Positions 24,501-37,700 of a DNA stretch of 64,000 nucleotides are shown here, piece after piece. This DNA comes from Diadema setosum (lineage: Eukaryota; Echinodermata; Echinoidea; Diadematoida; Diadematidae): positions 16,209,385 to 16,273,384 of the forward strand of contig NC_092705.1 in NCBI RefSeq assembly GCF_964275005.1. Reading direction: 5' to 3'. A program made the translations under genes and the position numbers. Position 1 is the first letter of the stretch; each line of letters starts with the position of its first letter. A model generated the notes under the pieces. It was not told the DNA's origin, made no database searches, and was given only the letters and a program-made list of their open reading frames with translations.

Positions 24501-27500
24501 TGATCAAAAGTTCATGGAAAATGATCACATCAGATGCAAAAAAAAAACTTGAAAGATTTTCTAACTTACTAAAATCACCTTTTTGAAGACATATGAAATT
24601 GGTCCATACCATGATATGTCTCAACAGATGACTTATCACACACAGTTAACCTGAAGGTGGTTTTTTTGTAACAGCATGAGTGAAAAAGAATATTTCTACT
24701 TCTTTTGCACATTGCCATGGATAGGACAGCCTGAAAAAAATGCCATCCGTACTGTAACCAATTACTTCAGGGAAGACATGTAAATCTAAATTACATAAAG
24801 GTGTGAGTATACCCGGACCTATCTACATACTCCTGCATTTACTTTCAAGCCATTGTATGTTACCATCACTTATTAAAGGGAAGGTAAACCCAAAGAACAA
24901 TGTGGATTGAGTGAATGCAGCAACATTAGTAGAACACATCAGTGAAAGTTTGAGGAAAATCGGACAATCGATGTAAAAGTTATGAATTTTTAAAGTTTTG
25001 GTGTTGGAACCGCTGGGTGAGGAGACTACTAGAGGATATGACGTATGAGTGGACAACAATACAAAGAAAATATAAAGGAAATTCAACAAAAATTCACTTT
25101 TCTAGAATCATGAAAGAGCAATGGACCAACCGCTTTCAGAAAGCAGGGGGAATATTGCTACCCTTAACATATGTCAATATCAAGTTGATGGAATTTGTAA
25201 TTTTCATGAAAAATTGATTTTTGCAGAATTTTCTTTATATTTTCTTGGTATTGTTGTCCACTTATGCGTCATAACCTCTAGTAGTCTCCTCACCCAGCGG
25301 TTCCAACATCAAAACTTTAAAAATTCATAACTTTTGCATCGATTGTCCGATTTCCTTCAAACTTTCACTGATGTGTTCTACTAATATTGCTGCTTTCACT
25401 CAATCCACATTTCTCTTGGGGTTTATCTTCCCTTTAATTTCAGTGTTGGACTCCTCAACACACATTCTTTGTAGATAAAGGCTAGTACTGCTAGGATGAG
25501 GGTTGACCATCCTCGGGGACGTACTCTGTGACCTTCTTGAGGGCATCCAAGCCTTGCTTGAGGTGGGTGTAGTCTGAGTGGGTGTCTGGAGTCCTCTTCC
25601 ACAGGTCAGATAGAAGGAGAATCATGCTGGGCAGTCTCTGGACTGGTCTTATCAAGAGCTCTGTCAGGGATTGCCGTCCGCACTCTGGTCTGCTTTGGCA
25701 GATCTTGGGGTGTCAAGGGAGCAAAAATTCACAAAGATGATCAGAAAAACAAACAAACAAACAACCAACCAACCAACAATATGAAATTGACTTCCATGAA
25801 CACTGGTCTTTGGAGTACAAGGAATTAAAATGATGATAATGATGATGATTAATGTTGTTACTGGTGTGGAATTTGCATGCAGGGCAGGGCTAGGAAAATT
25901 GAGATAACATAAATTGCTGTTTTGTGACTACTGAATAGAAGGCAGATATAAAATGACTGGGGTACATGCAGAGAAAGAAACCAGTGGTGGCAGAAACCAG
26001 CAAAAAAAAGAAAAAAAAGAAAAAAAAAAGACACCAAACAAACCTTTGAAGGTGGGTGTGGTGAACGTGAAATTAAGACAAAACGTTCAGCTGTTATTGG
26101 CCCTTAGCTGGGGCTGAGGTGAGAGGTAATATATACAACGTATATTAGCTCAACACTTAAAATGAAATTTTTATGCATGCCTGTTGTAGCCTTTGCTATC
26201 CAGTGATGAAATCAAACAGGCAACAGAGAGAAAATTAATTTTTTCTTACATTAAAAAATCAACAAGAAAACTAGACTCGGAATTTGTCAAGACTGACAAA
26301 TTAGGTGATCCGATTTTTTTTTTTTTTTAAAATCAATGATTCGAGTTTTCACCTAAGATTATAGGGACATTGGTCGTGTGATGTTTGGATTCTCATTCTG
26401 AAAAGGGAATCAGACCTACCATCTTGGGTACCGAATTCCGTATACACTATCAAAGATGCAGAATGAAGTATATTTGACCTTTGACCCCACTTTGCACCCC
26501 CAAGATGGTATCTGAGCAAAAAGTGGTTATTTTGTGAAATGATTCTTGTAACATGGTCTTTGCGTGTGCAACATATGGGAAAGATAAGACATGTATTCAC
26601 CAAGATACAGGATGAAACATTTATGACCTTTGACCCTAATTTACATAACCAAGATGGTGTCTGATCAAGTAGTTGTTATTTTATGAAATAATGTACGTAA
26701 CATTAACTAAACATGTGCAAAATATTGGGTTGATAGGGGCTATTTTTCTTGAGTTATTGCAAAGAAAATTGGAAAAAGAAAGAAATATGAAAATACATCG
26801 AAGATAATCTTTAATTTCAACCACTTTTTTGGACGTGATCCCGACATTATATAAAAAACAATGGGGACACGTACGATAGCGCAAAGTCTCAGCTACAACA
26901 TATTAAAATCTGGGAGAAATTCACCGAAGGGTAAGTGAGCTAGTGCTCGATAAAGACAATCATGTCAATTTTCACATCTAGCAAAATTCCCTCCCATAGA
27001 GATAACACGTCATAACGAAGATAAAGAAAGAAGTACATAATATTATGACCTTTGACCCCGATCTGCACAGACAAGATGGCATCTGAGGAAAAAGTGGTTA
27101 TTTTGTGAAATGATCCTTGTAACACGGTCTTTACGTGTGCAAAATATGGGGAAGATAGAACATGTATTCACCAAGATACAGGATGAAACATTTATGACCT
27201 TTGACCCTAATTTACATACCCAAGATGGCGTCTGATGAAGTAGTTGTTATCTTATGAAATAATGTACGTGACATGAACTAAACATGTGCAAAATATGGTG
27301 GTGATAGAGTATGTTTTTCTTGAGTTATTGCAAAGAAAATTTGAAAAAGAAAGAAATATGAAAATATATCGAAGATAGGCTTTGATTTCAACCAAGTTTT
27401 TTGACGTGATCCCGATACTGTATGACAAAATGAAGGGCATATTACAATAGCCCAAAGTCTCAGCTACAACATATTAAAATCTTAGAGAAATTCACCGAAG

Positions 27501-30500
27501 CATAGGTGAGCTAGTGCTCGAAAAAGAAAGTCATGTCAATTTTCATTTCCAGAAAAACTGCACTCCCATTAAGATAACACGTAAACTGGTCAAATTTGAC
27601 AAGATTATTTTCAATCCAATATTACGAGGTGATGCCGTCATCTAATCAAAATGTTGTTATTATATTAATGAAAGAGCATTTAGTAAGCTGCAACATACTG
27701 AAATCTGGGTGAAAATTGGCCAAGGATAAGTGAGATACGCTCGAGTGAACTTGTAATTTGATGACGTCATTTTGAAAATTTGCTCTTTTTATTTTATTAA
27801 GAAATTTGATATCTTTTAATCATTTTTCCAGCATCGCCAACCCATGAAATGACATGTACAACTCATCAGCTTTCAGAATATGTAAAGAAAATTGGGGGTC
27901 ACCGTCCATCCTGACGAGTAAAATCGGATTTAAAATTGGCGGTTTTTTGGCATTGTTGCACTGTATATCGCCATTGACGCGCGCGCGGAATTTCAACTTT
28001 GACGGGCCCGTATGACGTCATATTGAGTCGGATTGACTTGAAACTTGGTAGACATATTCCCTGACATTTCAGGCAGGCGATAAATGTGAAAAAACGGGAA
28101 ATTTCTATTGCATATGAGCTGTGCGTGCGTATATGCGCGCGCGCGTACGCGTCCGTAAATTTTTTTCAATTTTTCAAAAAATGCTCTAAATGGTCTGAAA
28201 CGTGTGCAAAAAAAATTTGAGCTCGATCTGAGCATACAAATATTTCAACGCGCGCGTACGCGCGCGTTTTAAAATAAATATGAATTCTGAGAATATGAGT
28301 AGAATCCGCATGACTTAAAATATATGTGACGTAAATTTCATTGAAGAATTCCATTCTATTAATGAGATATGCATGAAAATGTGTTTTCATATAATGACGT
28401 CATAGTGACGTCACGGTCGACTGATCACTATAATTTTACTTGCGCTGTCGTCTTTGGGACACGATACATATATGGTATAAGTTTGAAATTGATAGGAAGA
28501 GGACTTTCTGAGCTAATCGATGCACAACTTTTGGGGAGAAAGAAGAAGAAAAAGAAGAAGAAGAAGAAAGAATCCGTACAAAAACAGAAGGTGATCCGAG
28601 AGGATACTCGGATCACCTAATTACAAAGTAATGATCTTTTACATACACATCTCAAAAATGTACAGCATTTGCATGACTTTGTCTTTGAATATTTTTTTCT
28701 TGACAGTTAACCCTAATCCCACCAGGTTTTTTGAGGGACTTGCAACCACCATAAGACTGTATACAGTTGAGCCTCTCTTATCCGGCCTCCCTTTATCCTG
28801 ATTTCTCTATTATATGGACGCAATCTTGCCGTGATTTTTTTTTTATTTTTTTTTTAATAATTACGGGAGGAAAGGGGGATTCCCAACTCCTTGAGAACTC
28901 CTACACAAACACACATGAATTACATATTACTTTCAACATTAACATACACCTCTATTTTGGGGTCTGTTACTGAGTGTAACAATGAAAAGGTTGCAGTATA
29001 CACATTACTACATGTGGTACTACAATGCAAATGGGCTACATCAGTAGGACCTACATGTGTATGTATATGTACATGTATAAAGCATTGAGTCTCCCGTATC
29101 CGGCTAAATCCCTTATCCGGATGAGCCCCGGTCCCGACTTGTCCGGATACAAGAGGTTCAACTGTAGTTAGATTTTTCACATTTTAATTAATGTATTTTG
29201 TATTAATTAATTTATGCTAGTTTATGCAAAAATAATTTTTTGCCTATTAATCAAAAAATAAAGCTCAAAGACTTCTAATTTTTGGTGAACATATTCTTTT
29301 CAATATCCTCAACAATAATATTGAAGCAAAAATTCGGCTTCATAATTATTTCTTATGTATTTTATTGTTTAATGAATTTCTTATGTATTTCTTTGTTTTT
29401 TACTTTTTGTTTTAGTTGTTTTTTCGTCAAAATTTGTCGCAGAAACTTATTAAAGCATAATCAGGCTAAAATAAATCATTATCAGCTATTGAAAGTAAAA
29501 ATATTCATTTTTATATGAATTAATTGCAAAAACAATTTACATTTTGGATTTGTACACAAAATCATGGTTTTGAGCAATTTTTGAGACAACGAATTTTTTT
29601 CAAAGGGGCGTGGTTTCAAAACAGTATGCCTGGGAGCAACAAATTTGGTCTCAAAAGTTGCGCAATACTTGAAAGAAAAAAGTCGTAAAATGTCGCAGCG
29701 AGAGCATCACCCGTTGCGGAATAATCACGCGAAATGTCGAGGGGGGCCAAAATGGCCCTCCCCCGGTAGGAATAGGGTTAAAGAAAAATACAAAGCATAG
29801 AATTTATACAAAAAGATTTACATGAGCTCCAAAAAAAAGACTCACCTTGAGAAAGGCATGGAATCTGGGCTTCTGCTTGTCACACTGAACAACCGTCTGC
29901 TTGGCAAGCTCGAAGAAATTCACAAACTGAGGGTACGCCTTGCTCATGTCTGTACTCTGTGATATTAGACCAACATGACACATGCTCAGTAAATGGCTTA
30001 TAAGTTCATTTGCTGCCAGCAAGCAAGAAAACTTTTACTATCTTTCATCACATGACGTTGTTTCAGAAGGCAACATTCAATGTAACTGATTTGGAAAACG
30101 GCTCTTAAAGAGTGATCTCACATTCAAACACATCACGAACACCTCTGCCTCATATGTGTAAATATGCTTTCCAAATATCATAAAACATTTCCATTGGTGA
30201 GATTATGGCCTTGTTCATCAAAGTGTTGTATCATAAGTTACTGAGAGGCAGACAGATGCTGAAATCTAAGACTTTGGACAGTACTTATTCCCTTCTGCTT
30301 CAAAACTGATGAAATAACATTTCCACAGCATACTTCATGATTCAAACAGAATATTCAAGGGAATTTGCTTTCAAGTGACATAATCGGTGGATGATTGACC
30401 CTTACATGTTTGACAATGATTTGACCCAGGCTCTTGTCATCTGAGTAGTCATCCAGGAGGGCCTGAATGTCGTCCTTCAACCGGCAGTGGACAGCATAGA

Positions 30501-32357
30501 TGTCCGGGATGCGATTGAAGATGGTCTTTATGTCCTCCTGGGGCAAGAGGGCGCCCCCTGTCTGCTCCTTTTCCAGTGGCTCTTTGAATACCTGAACAAG
30601 GGCAGGATTGAAGTTCATCAAAGATTTTAAAGGGATAGTACAATATTAGTTTAAGTTAGGATTCAGCTTTTAACTTTTTGCGAGATACTTAGAACAACTT
30701 TAAAAATAGTTAAAGAACACACAATTATTAGAGGAATTCAAAGTTTAGTTGATGAATATCGGTTTTTAAAAGGCTAAGATATATAAGAACAAAGTAAAGC
30801 AAAGCGATCCTAATAAAAGGTGGGTCCCACCAAGACAATTTGTTCTTTATATGAGATGTTTTGTTATATCAGTAGTCAATGTACAATACAAAACAAAGGA
30901 AATAAATACAATGGGACCGGAGAAATTAATTTGTTATATCAGGTACTTTGATATATCAGATCTCTTTTATATTCAGTTTCCACTGCACTGAGTGTCTGGT
31001 TAACATGTCCAACTATTACAGGAGTGACACATGAACTCACAGTTATAATTGTGTCCAGGATTTTGACGTAGTTGATCTCTGTCTGGAGGAGCTCCATCAG
31101 GGTCATGTGACGTTTGGAGAGAGGTTGGGCAGGTGGCGCCTTCTTCGGTGTCTCTGTCTCCATTGGTGTACATGGATCAACTGTCGGTTATCGAAGAAAA
31201 AAATGTTCACCAAAATACAAACAAACACGTTACACTCCATTCCAGAATTGATGCCATCATTTTTACTTAGACACCACGAGGATCATGATTTCAGGAAATT
31301 TTCTTTCAAATAGAAAGGAGACAAGCCTTGCAAATTTAGTGTATATCAATCATTTGGTAATGAGAAACAAACTCAAGTGCTCTCAAATAAGACACATTCA
31401 AAATGCTCAATTCAAAATGATTTGTGTCACACAAGAAGAATATACATGGATGTGCAGCTCACATCTACTTTGGCACAGTCCTAAATTGGAAAAGTTGTCA
31501 CTTTTCCTCTTTCTGGGTAAAGTGAACACATGACTAGTTATAAGACAGAAGGCTGATATCTCAATATTTGTAGTTTGATCACTTTGACCAAAGGAAAAAA
31601 AAAGGGGGGGGGGAGAGATACTGGTCCATATGGACAGCCAGTCTATGTTCATAGGTTCTTTTGCAAGTAGATAATATATTTTGTGACCTAAGCAGCAACA
31701 AAAGTACTTAAGTACTGTTTACCATTGGGAACGGTGATTTCAGAAATGTTCTAATTATCATATTTGATGCTTATGTGTAGGTCAATTGTATCACAACACA
31801 TCCTACCATATAAATATTTTGCAATAAAGCCTAAAATATAAGGAGATACCACTATCTATCTCACTAAACCATAACTGCAGACGGTTTAGTTTAGACACAA
31901 GTTTATTATAGCTATCGTTCACATTTTTAACATTTAACAATATTTAACATTGATTATACTGTTTAACTTTTTACATTGGTTGTTTCAATCCCTCAGTCAC
32001 ATTTTAGAACCATTTTGAAGCACAAAAGCTGGGTTTTTGTTTCATCTGCAAATGGTAAGTTATGCCTTCAAAACACCATACCTGCGCGTGCAGACGAGCA
32101 CTCTGGTGTCTGGCTGGCATCCAGGATGGACGAGGCGGAGATGGACATGCAGCTGGCACTCTCCGCAAAGCTCGACCGTCTCTTCTGGGGAGGCAGGGGG
32201 GACTCCAGGCTGTCCGTCTCGCTGCTGAGGGCGGCAATGCTCTGCTTCAGCCGCCGCTTGCGACTCGACTTCGAGCCGCTGAAGATCATGGTCGGAGTGC
32301 CTTGAATTGAGGCTGGCGTGGAGACCTGGTGATAGATGCGTGATGGAGTATGAGAAA

Positions 32358-32390
<33 letters not shown>

Positions 32391-34758
32391 CAAAAAGAAG
32401 GGAAGAATACATGCATCAGTGTGATATCGATGAGGCTAATAGTAGAAATGTCAGAAATACTGAAAACTAGCAACAAGTATTACCAAAGTGGAAATTATGT
32501 GCATTTCTTGGTAAATATGAAGATAAACAAACTCCTAACAACTTAAGCTAATACATGTAAGTCAACAATTAAAAAATGAAAGGTTGACCTTTCTTTCTTT
32601 GCTTCTTGTTTTCATTACGGGTTATCTTTCCCACCCATCCCCCTACGAATACTGTAAAAGTGGAAATTTTCGCAGTGTTGAAATTTTCACACATTTCGCG
32701 CAACCTGAAACTAACGCGAAAATAAAAGCACATGAATATATTTGCTCGCAATATGTTCCAGTAGTTGATGTCTTGATTCCGCGGAATGAAAAACACGCGA
32801 AACTCTTCTTACCTCGCCGATCGCGAAAAACTAGTCGCGCAAAAATATCCACTTTTACAGTAGTAAGTAATTAAAAGAATAGAGATTCTTAATCCTATGT
32901 CACATTTCCTCCTTTTTGAAGAAAATCTAATCCAGTGTTACATGCTGTATCAAAGCAACTGATAAATCCAGTGGACTATAACTTGTACAGACATGCACAT
33001 GTTTTTTAATTTGTTTTTTGTTTTTCAAATTAAGGAAGAATGCATGGAGAAGGTAGAAAAGTGACCCAAACCAAACACATGTGTTTACACTTTATAAGAC
33101 TGATATCCTTATGACTTACAATTCTGAAGGTGTACAAGCCTTCCTCTGCTCTGGCATCCATCTGAATGCTGGCCCAGAACCACTGTGGGGGGATAAATGA
33201 AAACATACATCATTTTTTCACCCATTCATTGTTCAGATGTAGTCCGACATGATCAGTCATAAGGAATTGCACTCTCTAACTTTGTAGCTTTCTTGTATGA
33301 TACTTTACTCAATCACTGAAGTCAAGATGCTTAATTACGTCACATTTTCTGTGACCAGTATCACAATTCTAAATATGTTTTAATTTTTTTTTTTTTAATT
33401 TCCTCACTGATTCTCATGAGATCTATTTCAACCCTATTCCAATTGGGGCGGTCAAATTGACCCCCTCCCCCTCTGCAATGTGCAAAGATTTTGCCACGTC
33501 GTTTCACCACTTTTTTTTCAATGAAGTCTCCCGCATATTTTGAGACCAAACTTGCGACATCTGTTCTCAAGTTACGTTAAATTAATGTTATGTTAATTGA
33601 TATAAATTGGATTATTTCAAATTTAAACCACTGAAATCAATCAATTCTAATGTAGATAAGCTTGAAAAAGTGCCTGCAACAAATTTTGGCAGAAAAGCAA
33701 TAGGTTAAAAAACAACAAAATACATAAGAAATTAACAAAACAATAAAAAACAAAAGAAACTGATTTTGCTTGAGCTATTTTTTACAAGAAAATTGTTCAA
33801 TGTGTCTTGAGGAACTCTGACACAAATATTTAGCAATCCTTCAGTCTTTTTAATGGAGTTATAGGTGAAAATATGATTTCATGCATAAATTTGCATAATT
33901 AATTTACTAAAAAAAGAAGGCCAATATTTTTCTATCGTATGACTGTGTAATCTTATACTTGACATCCAGCTCTATCTTCAGGCCAAATTTTGCAGCGATC
34001 ACGCGATCAGCGGCCGAGATCTGAAGGGGGGCGGGGGGATCAAATTGACCCTCCTCCCCCCAGTAAAAACTTGGTCTCAAATAGCCGAGTTTAAAATAGG
34101 GTTAACCCCCAAGCTACTGCAAATCTGGTGTGAGTGATATTTGCTGAAACAGATGAAAACTACAACATATGCAGTATTAAGTAGCGAGATTTCAACTTAT
34201 TTGGAGGTGGATTATGTGAAGTTTCCTCCTTGTTAAATCCAACTGACAAGTGCAACAAACTTTGAATTGAAAAAGAGTCATAACCAACCCTTGCAAAGCT
34301 AGTGTAAGACATACCAAGTAATCTGTTTGTTCTGCCAAGCAGCATTAGACTTGTGTGTCTCACTACATTACTGTCTGTTCCATTAATAGAAGTACTGGCG
34401 AGATGTAAACAAGTACAAGAAATTAATGGACAGTAAAGCAAATGTATTGCCAGTGGCCATTTTTGTTCAGTAAACATGTCTTGCCCTCGTGCAGTGCAGG
34501 AACTACATTACCTCTTGCTTGACTAGTTTGATGTTCTTGGAATAATCCAAGAGTTGCTCTGGAACAGTGTTCTCATCCACCACTATGTGGGTGCAGGACT
34601 CATCAGCTACAGAGACTACACTCCCACCTGTCCATCACAGAAAATCAAGATCAGTTTTTAACAGTTACATACAGTTGATTTTATCAATGTAACATTCTGG
34701 AACACAGAAGAGTAATAGGTGCATGCTAATTGACAGACAGACAGACAGTCAGTCAGTC

Positions 34759-34792
<34 letters not shown>

Positions 34793-37700
34793 TAGATACG
34801 GAGAAAGAGGGAGGGGAAGGAGTAAACCACAAGTTTACAGAAAGCAAAAGCCAGAGAGAACTAGATATGTCGCTACGGCGACTGATATGCCTCCGCCATA
34901 ATGCATGGTTCTCCTAATAGGTCTATAGTACAATGTCTTGACAATGTGTGATGACAGTTTCACACAATTGGCAAAATATTAAAATGACAGGTTTGCCACA
35001 AATGTGCTGAATGTTCACTTTCCTAGAACTAGGTTCAATTGGATGAATGATTAAAAATGTCAGAGTGCAGGTATTTGGGGAACTGATGATTTTTACTTGA
35101 CTTTTGACCCTTTTATAAGTTTATGCATTGAGTAATTTTCAAGGTATTGAGAAAAAGTTTAATTTCAGTATCAAATGGGAAAATAGCATTATCTAAACCT
35201 GGCCTTTGACCTTTGACCTCACAGTTCCAAAGAGAATCACTGTTAGGTTGAACATGCATAAATATGTAAGTTTCATGATGACACCTTGAGTTACTTTTGA
35301 GATATGGAGGAAAAAGTGCAATTCAACACTTTCACTTGACCTTTGACCTTTTGGCAAGAAACTTCCCACAGAATATATATCGGGTAATACATGCATACAT
35401 CAAGTTAAAAAAAACAAACCTTCAGGCATTGCATAAATATAAGGAAAGAAATGATATTTTGAGGAGTTGACCTTGACCTTTGACCCCCTGACCTTTGAAC
35501 CATGACCCCCAACTTCCCTAGATAATCACTGCCCATTGGAACAAGCACATATACTAAGTTCCATGAAGATACCTTGAACCATTTGCGAGATATGGAGAAA
35601 AACATGAATTTTCAACCTTTTTTTTTCACAAAATAACCTGTGACCTTTGACCTTCGACCCCGTGACCCTAAAATCCAAACAAAGTATTATTCCCCCAGGA
35701 TATACCCTCATACCAAGTTTGATGTAAAACCACCACACGGTTCTTGAGATATCGACAAAAACAAAATGGGACGGGGACGAACGGACGACCCGAAAACATA
35801 ATGCCTCCGGCCACTTCGTTGGCGGAGGCATAAAAAAAATTGGTCACGAAGCAAGGCCAGCGTCGCACACACAAGCAGACCCTGTTAAATTTACTTTTTC
35901 ATGTATAAAGACGGAACAAGCGAGGGCACCATCACCAAAAACAGTAGGCGTCTTCGTTTTACCATAACACACCTTCATGCCAAATTTGAAGATGATCTAA
36001 GAACTGCAGCCAGTAGAGTGCTCACAAGAAAATCTCTGCGGCGGACGCGGCGCAACGAGGCCAAATCCATAGTATCCTCAGAACTCTGTTCGGGGATACA
36101 ATGAGTGGATGACCTATATGTCAACACTCAGCATACTTTCACACCCCATGATAGTATACTATGCAAATGATATGCAAATGAGTCCATTATGCCTATTGCA
36201 TATGGATATGAAAGATTGAAAATACTGAAAAATGTGAAATACATACACTTTGTATACTACGTTCCTCTTTAACTGGAACATTTTCTCTGTGTGTACAGCT
36301 ATAATTGTCATCTACAGAAACATTCAAATCCAAACTTCAAAACGTTACCTATTCCTCTCACACTGAGGACTATAAATGCAGTCTATAATGTTCGGAACAA
36401 TTGTATTCTTTATCTGGTATGTGTTTGTTGTTGTTTGCCATTTTCTTCTCTGTTGTCATGTTTGAACATGTGTTATATCTATCTTTTCATTTATGAAGCG
36501 CCATGAGCACTAAAAAGCGGACCTGTGCGCTATACAAGTAGCCACTATTATCATTATTATCATCATTGCTACTTCTACTACTATTACTACTACTACTACT
36601 AATAATAATAATACTAATACTAATACTAATACTAATTGAACTCTGCAATACATCTTGTAAAACTATGTCTGCTGATTCTTTAACTCCTTTACATGAATCA
36701 GTGTTTTTTTGTGAGTGAATATATGCTACTGTCATACATTGTATAGTACATGTGTGAATAATGTGCACAGCTATTAATATTTACCAGGTACCATATTTTT
36801 TCCTTTCATTGATTTCACATTTTTCACAGAGGAAGACGTTCAAAACTACAGAAGCACTCTGAGAGCGCAGACCTCCGCCAAGCATGCAGCTCATTTCCAC
36901 CACTGATCTTGTTCTTCCATAGAAGTGATTTCCACCCATACATACTTATAGCATTGTGTGCTGAAAGTCGCCCAATTTCCCAATATAGAAGCCTTTGTTA
37001 CGTCATAAACCCTCAGCTGCACGGCGCGCCTCGCCCTTGCAGAAACTTTAGTGCGCGCATGCAAACCTCAAATACGCGCAGCCTGAACTCCCAAGTTCAT
37101 TGACCCTACCTGCCAAAATATCAAAAATCCTTCATAAATTCCTCCAAAATTCTCAGATCACTACCAAAATTTGATCATCTGTTACTTTTATCAATCTAAA
37201 CCTTTCCTGCAAGTTTCATCCAAATTCGTTACCTACTTTTTGAGTTATTTTGCACACAGACAAACTAACAAACAAACAAACAAACAAACCAACGGTAACG
37301 AAAACATAACCTTCCCCCTTGGCGGAGGTAATAACACAGTAACAGCAGATTTGTGACAGAAAAAATCGACTTTGTCTGCAGATTATCCTATCGTTGTTTT
37401 GATATATAATAGCAGAAATTCTAAAGAATTTGATAGGGTGGGGTTTTAGGTGGTATGGAATTGTTAAATGGTATTGTTAAATTCAAGTATCAGAATGGCT
37501 AATCACTTTCGACATCCAGCTGAATCCCTGCTTGGCAAACTGCTTGGCACACTCTCTTATTGCCACAAACTAGCATTAGACTAACATGAAAACATATGAG
37601 TGGGACTGTTAAGGACAGCAGCAATTCTGCTTAACCCACCACCTAGGCTTCAGTTTCTGTACCCGTTCATATGGGTGAACCAACATTTAAGAATTTTTAG

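Noticed and set aside
34920-35840. CRISPR-like array from repeated TGACCTTTGACC
   Set aside because: Units are degenerate, spacing irregular, the host is a eukaryote, and the family recurs as a transposon-like end at 39195.
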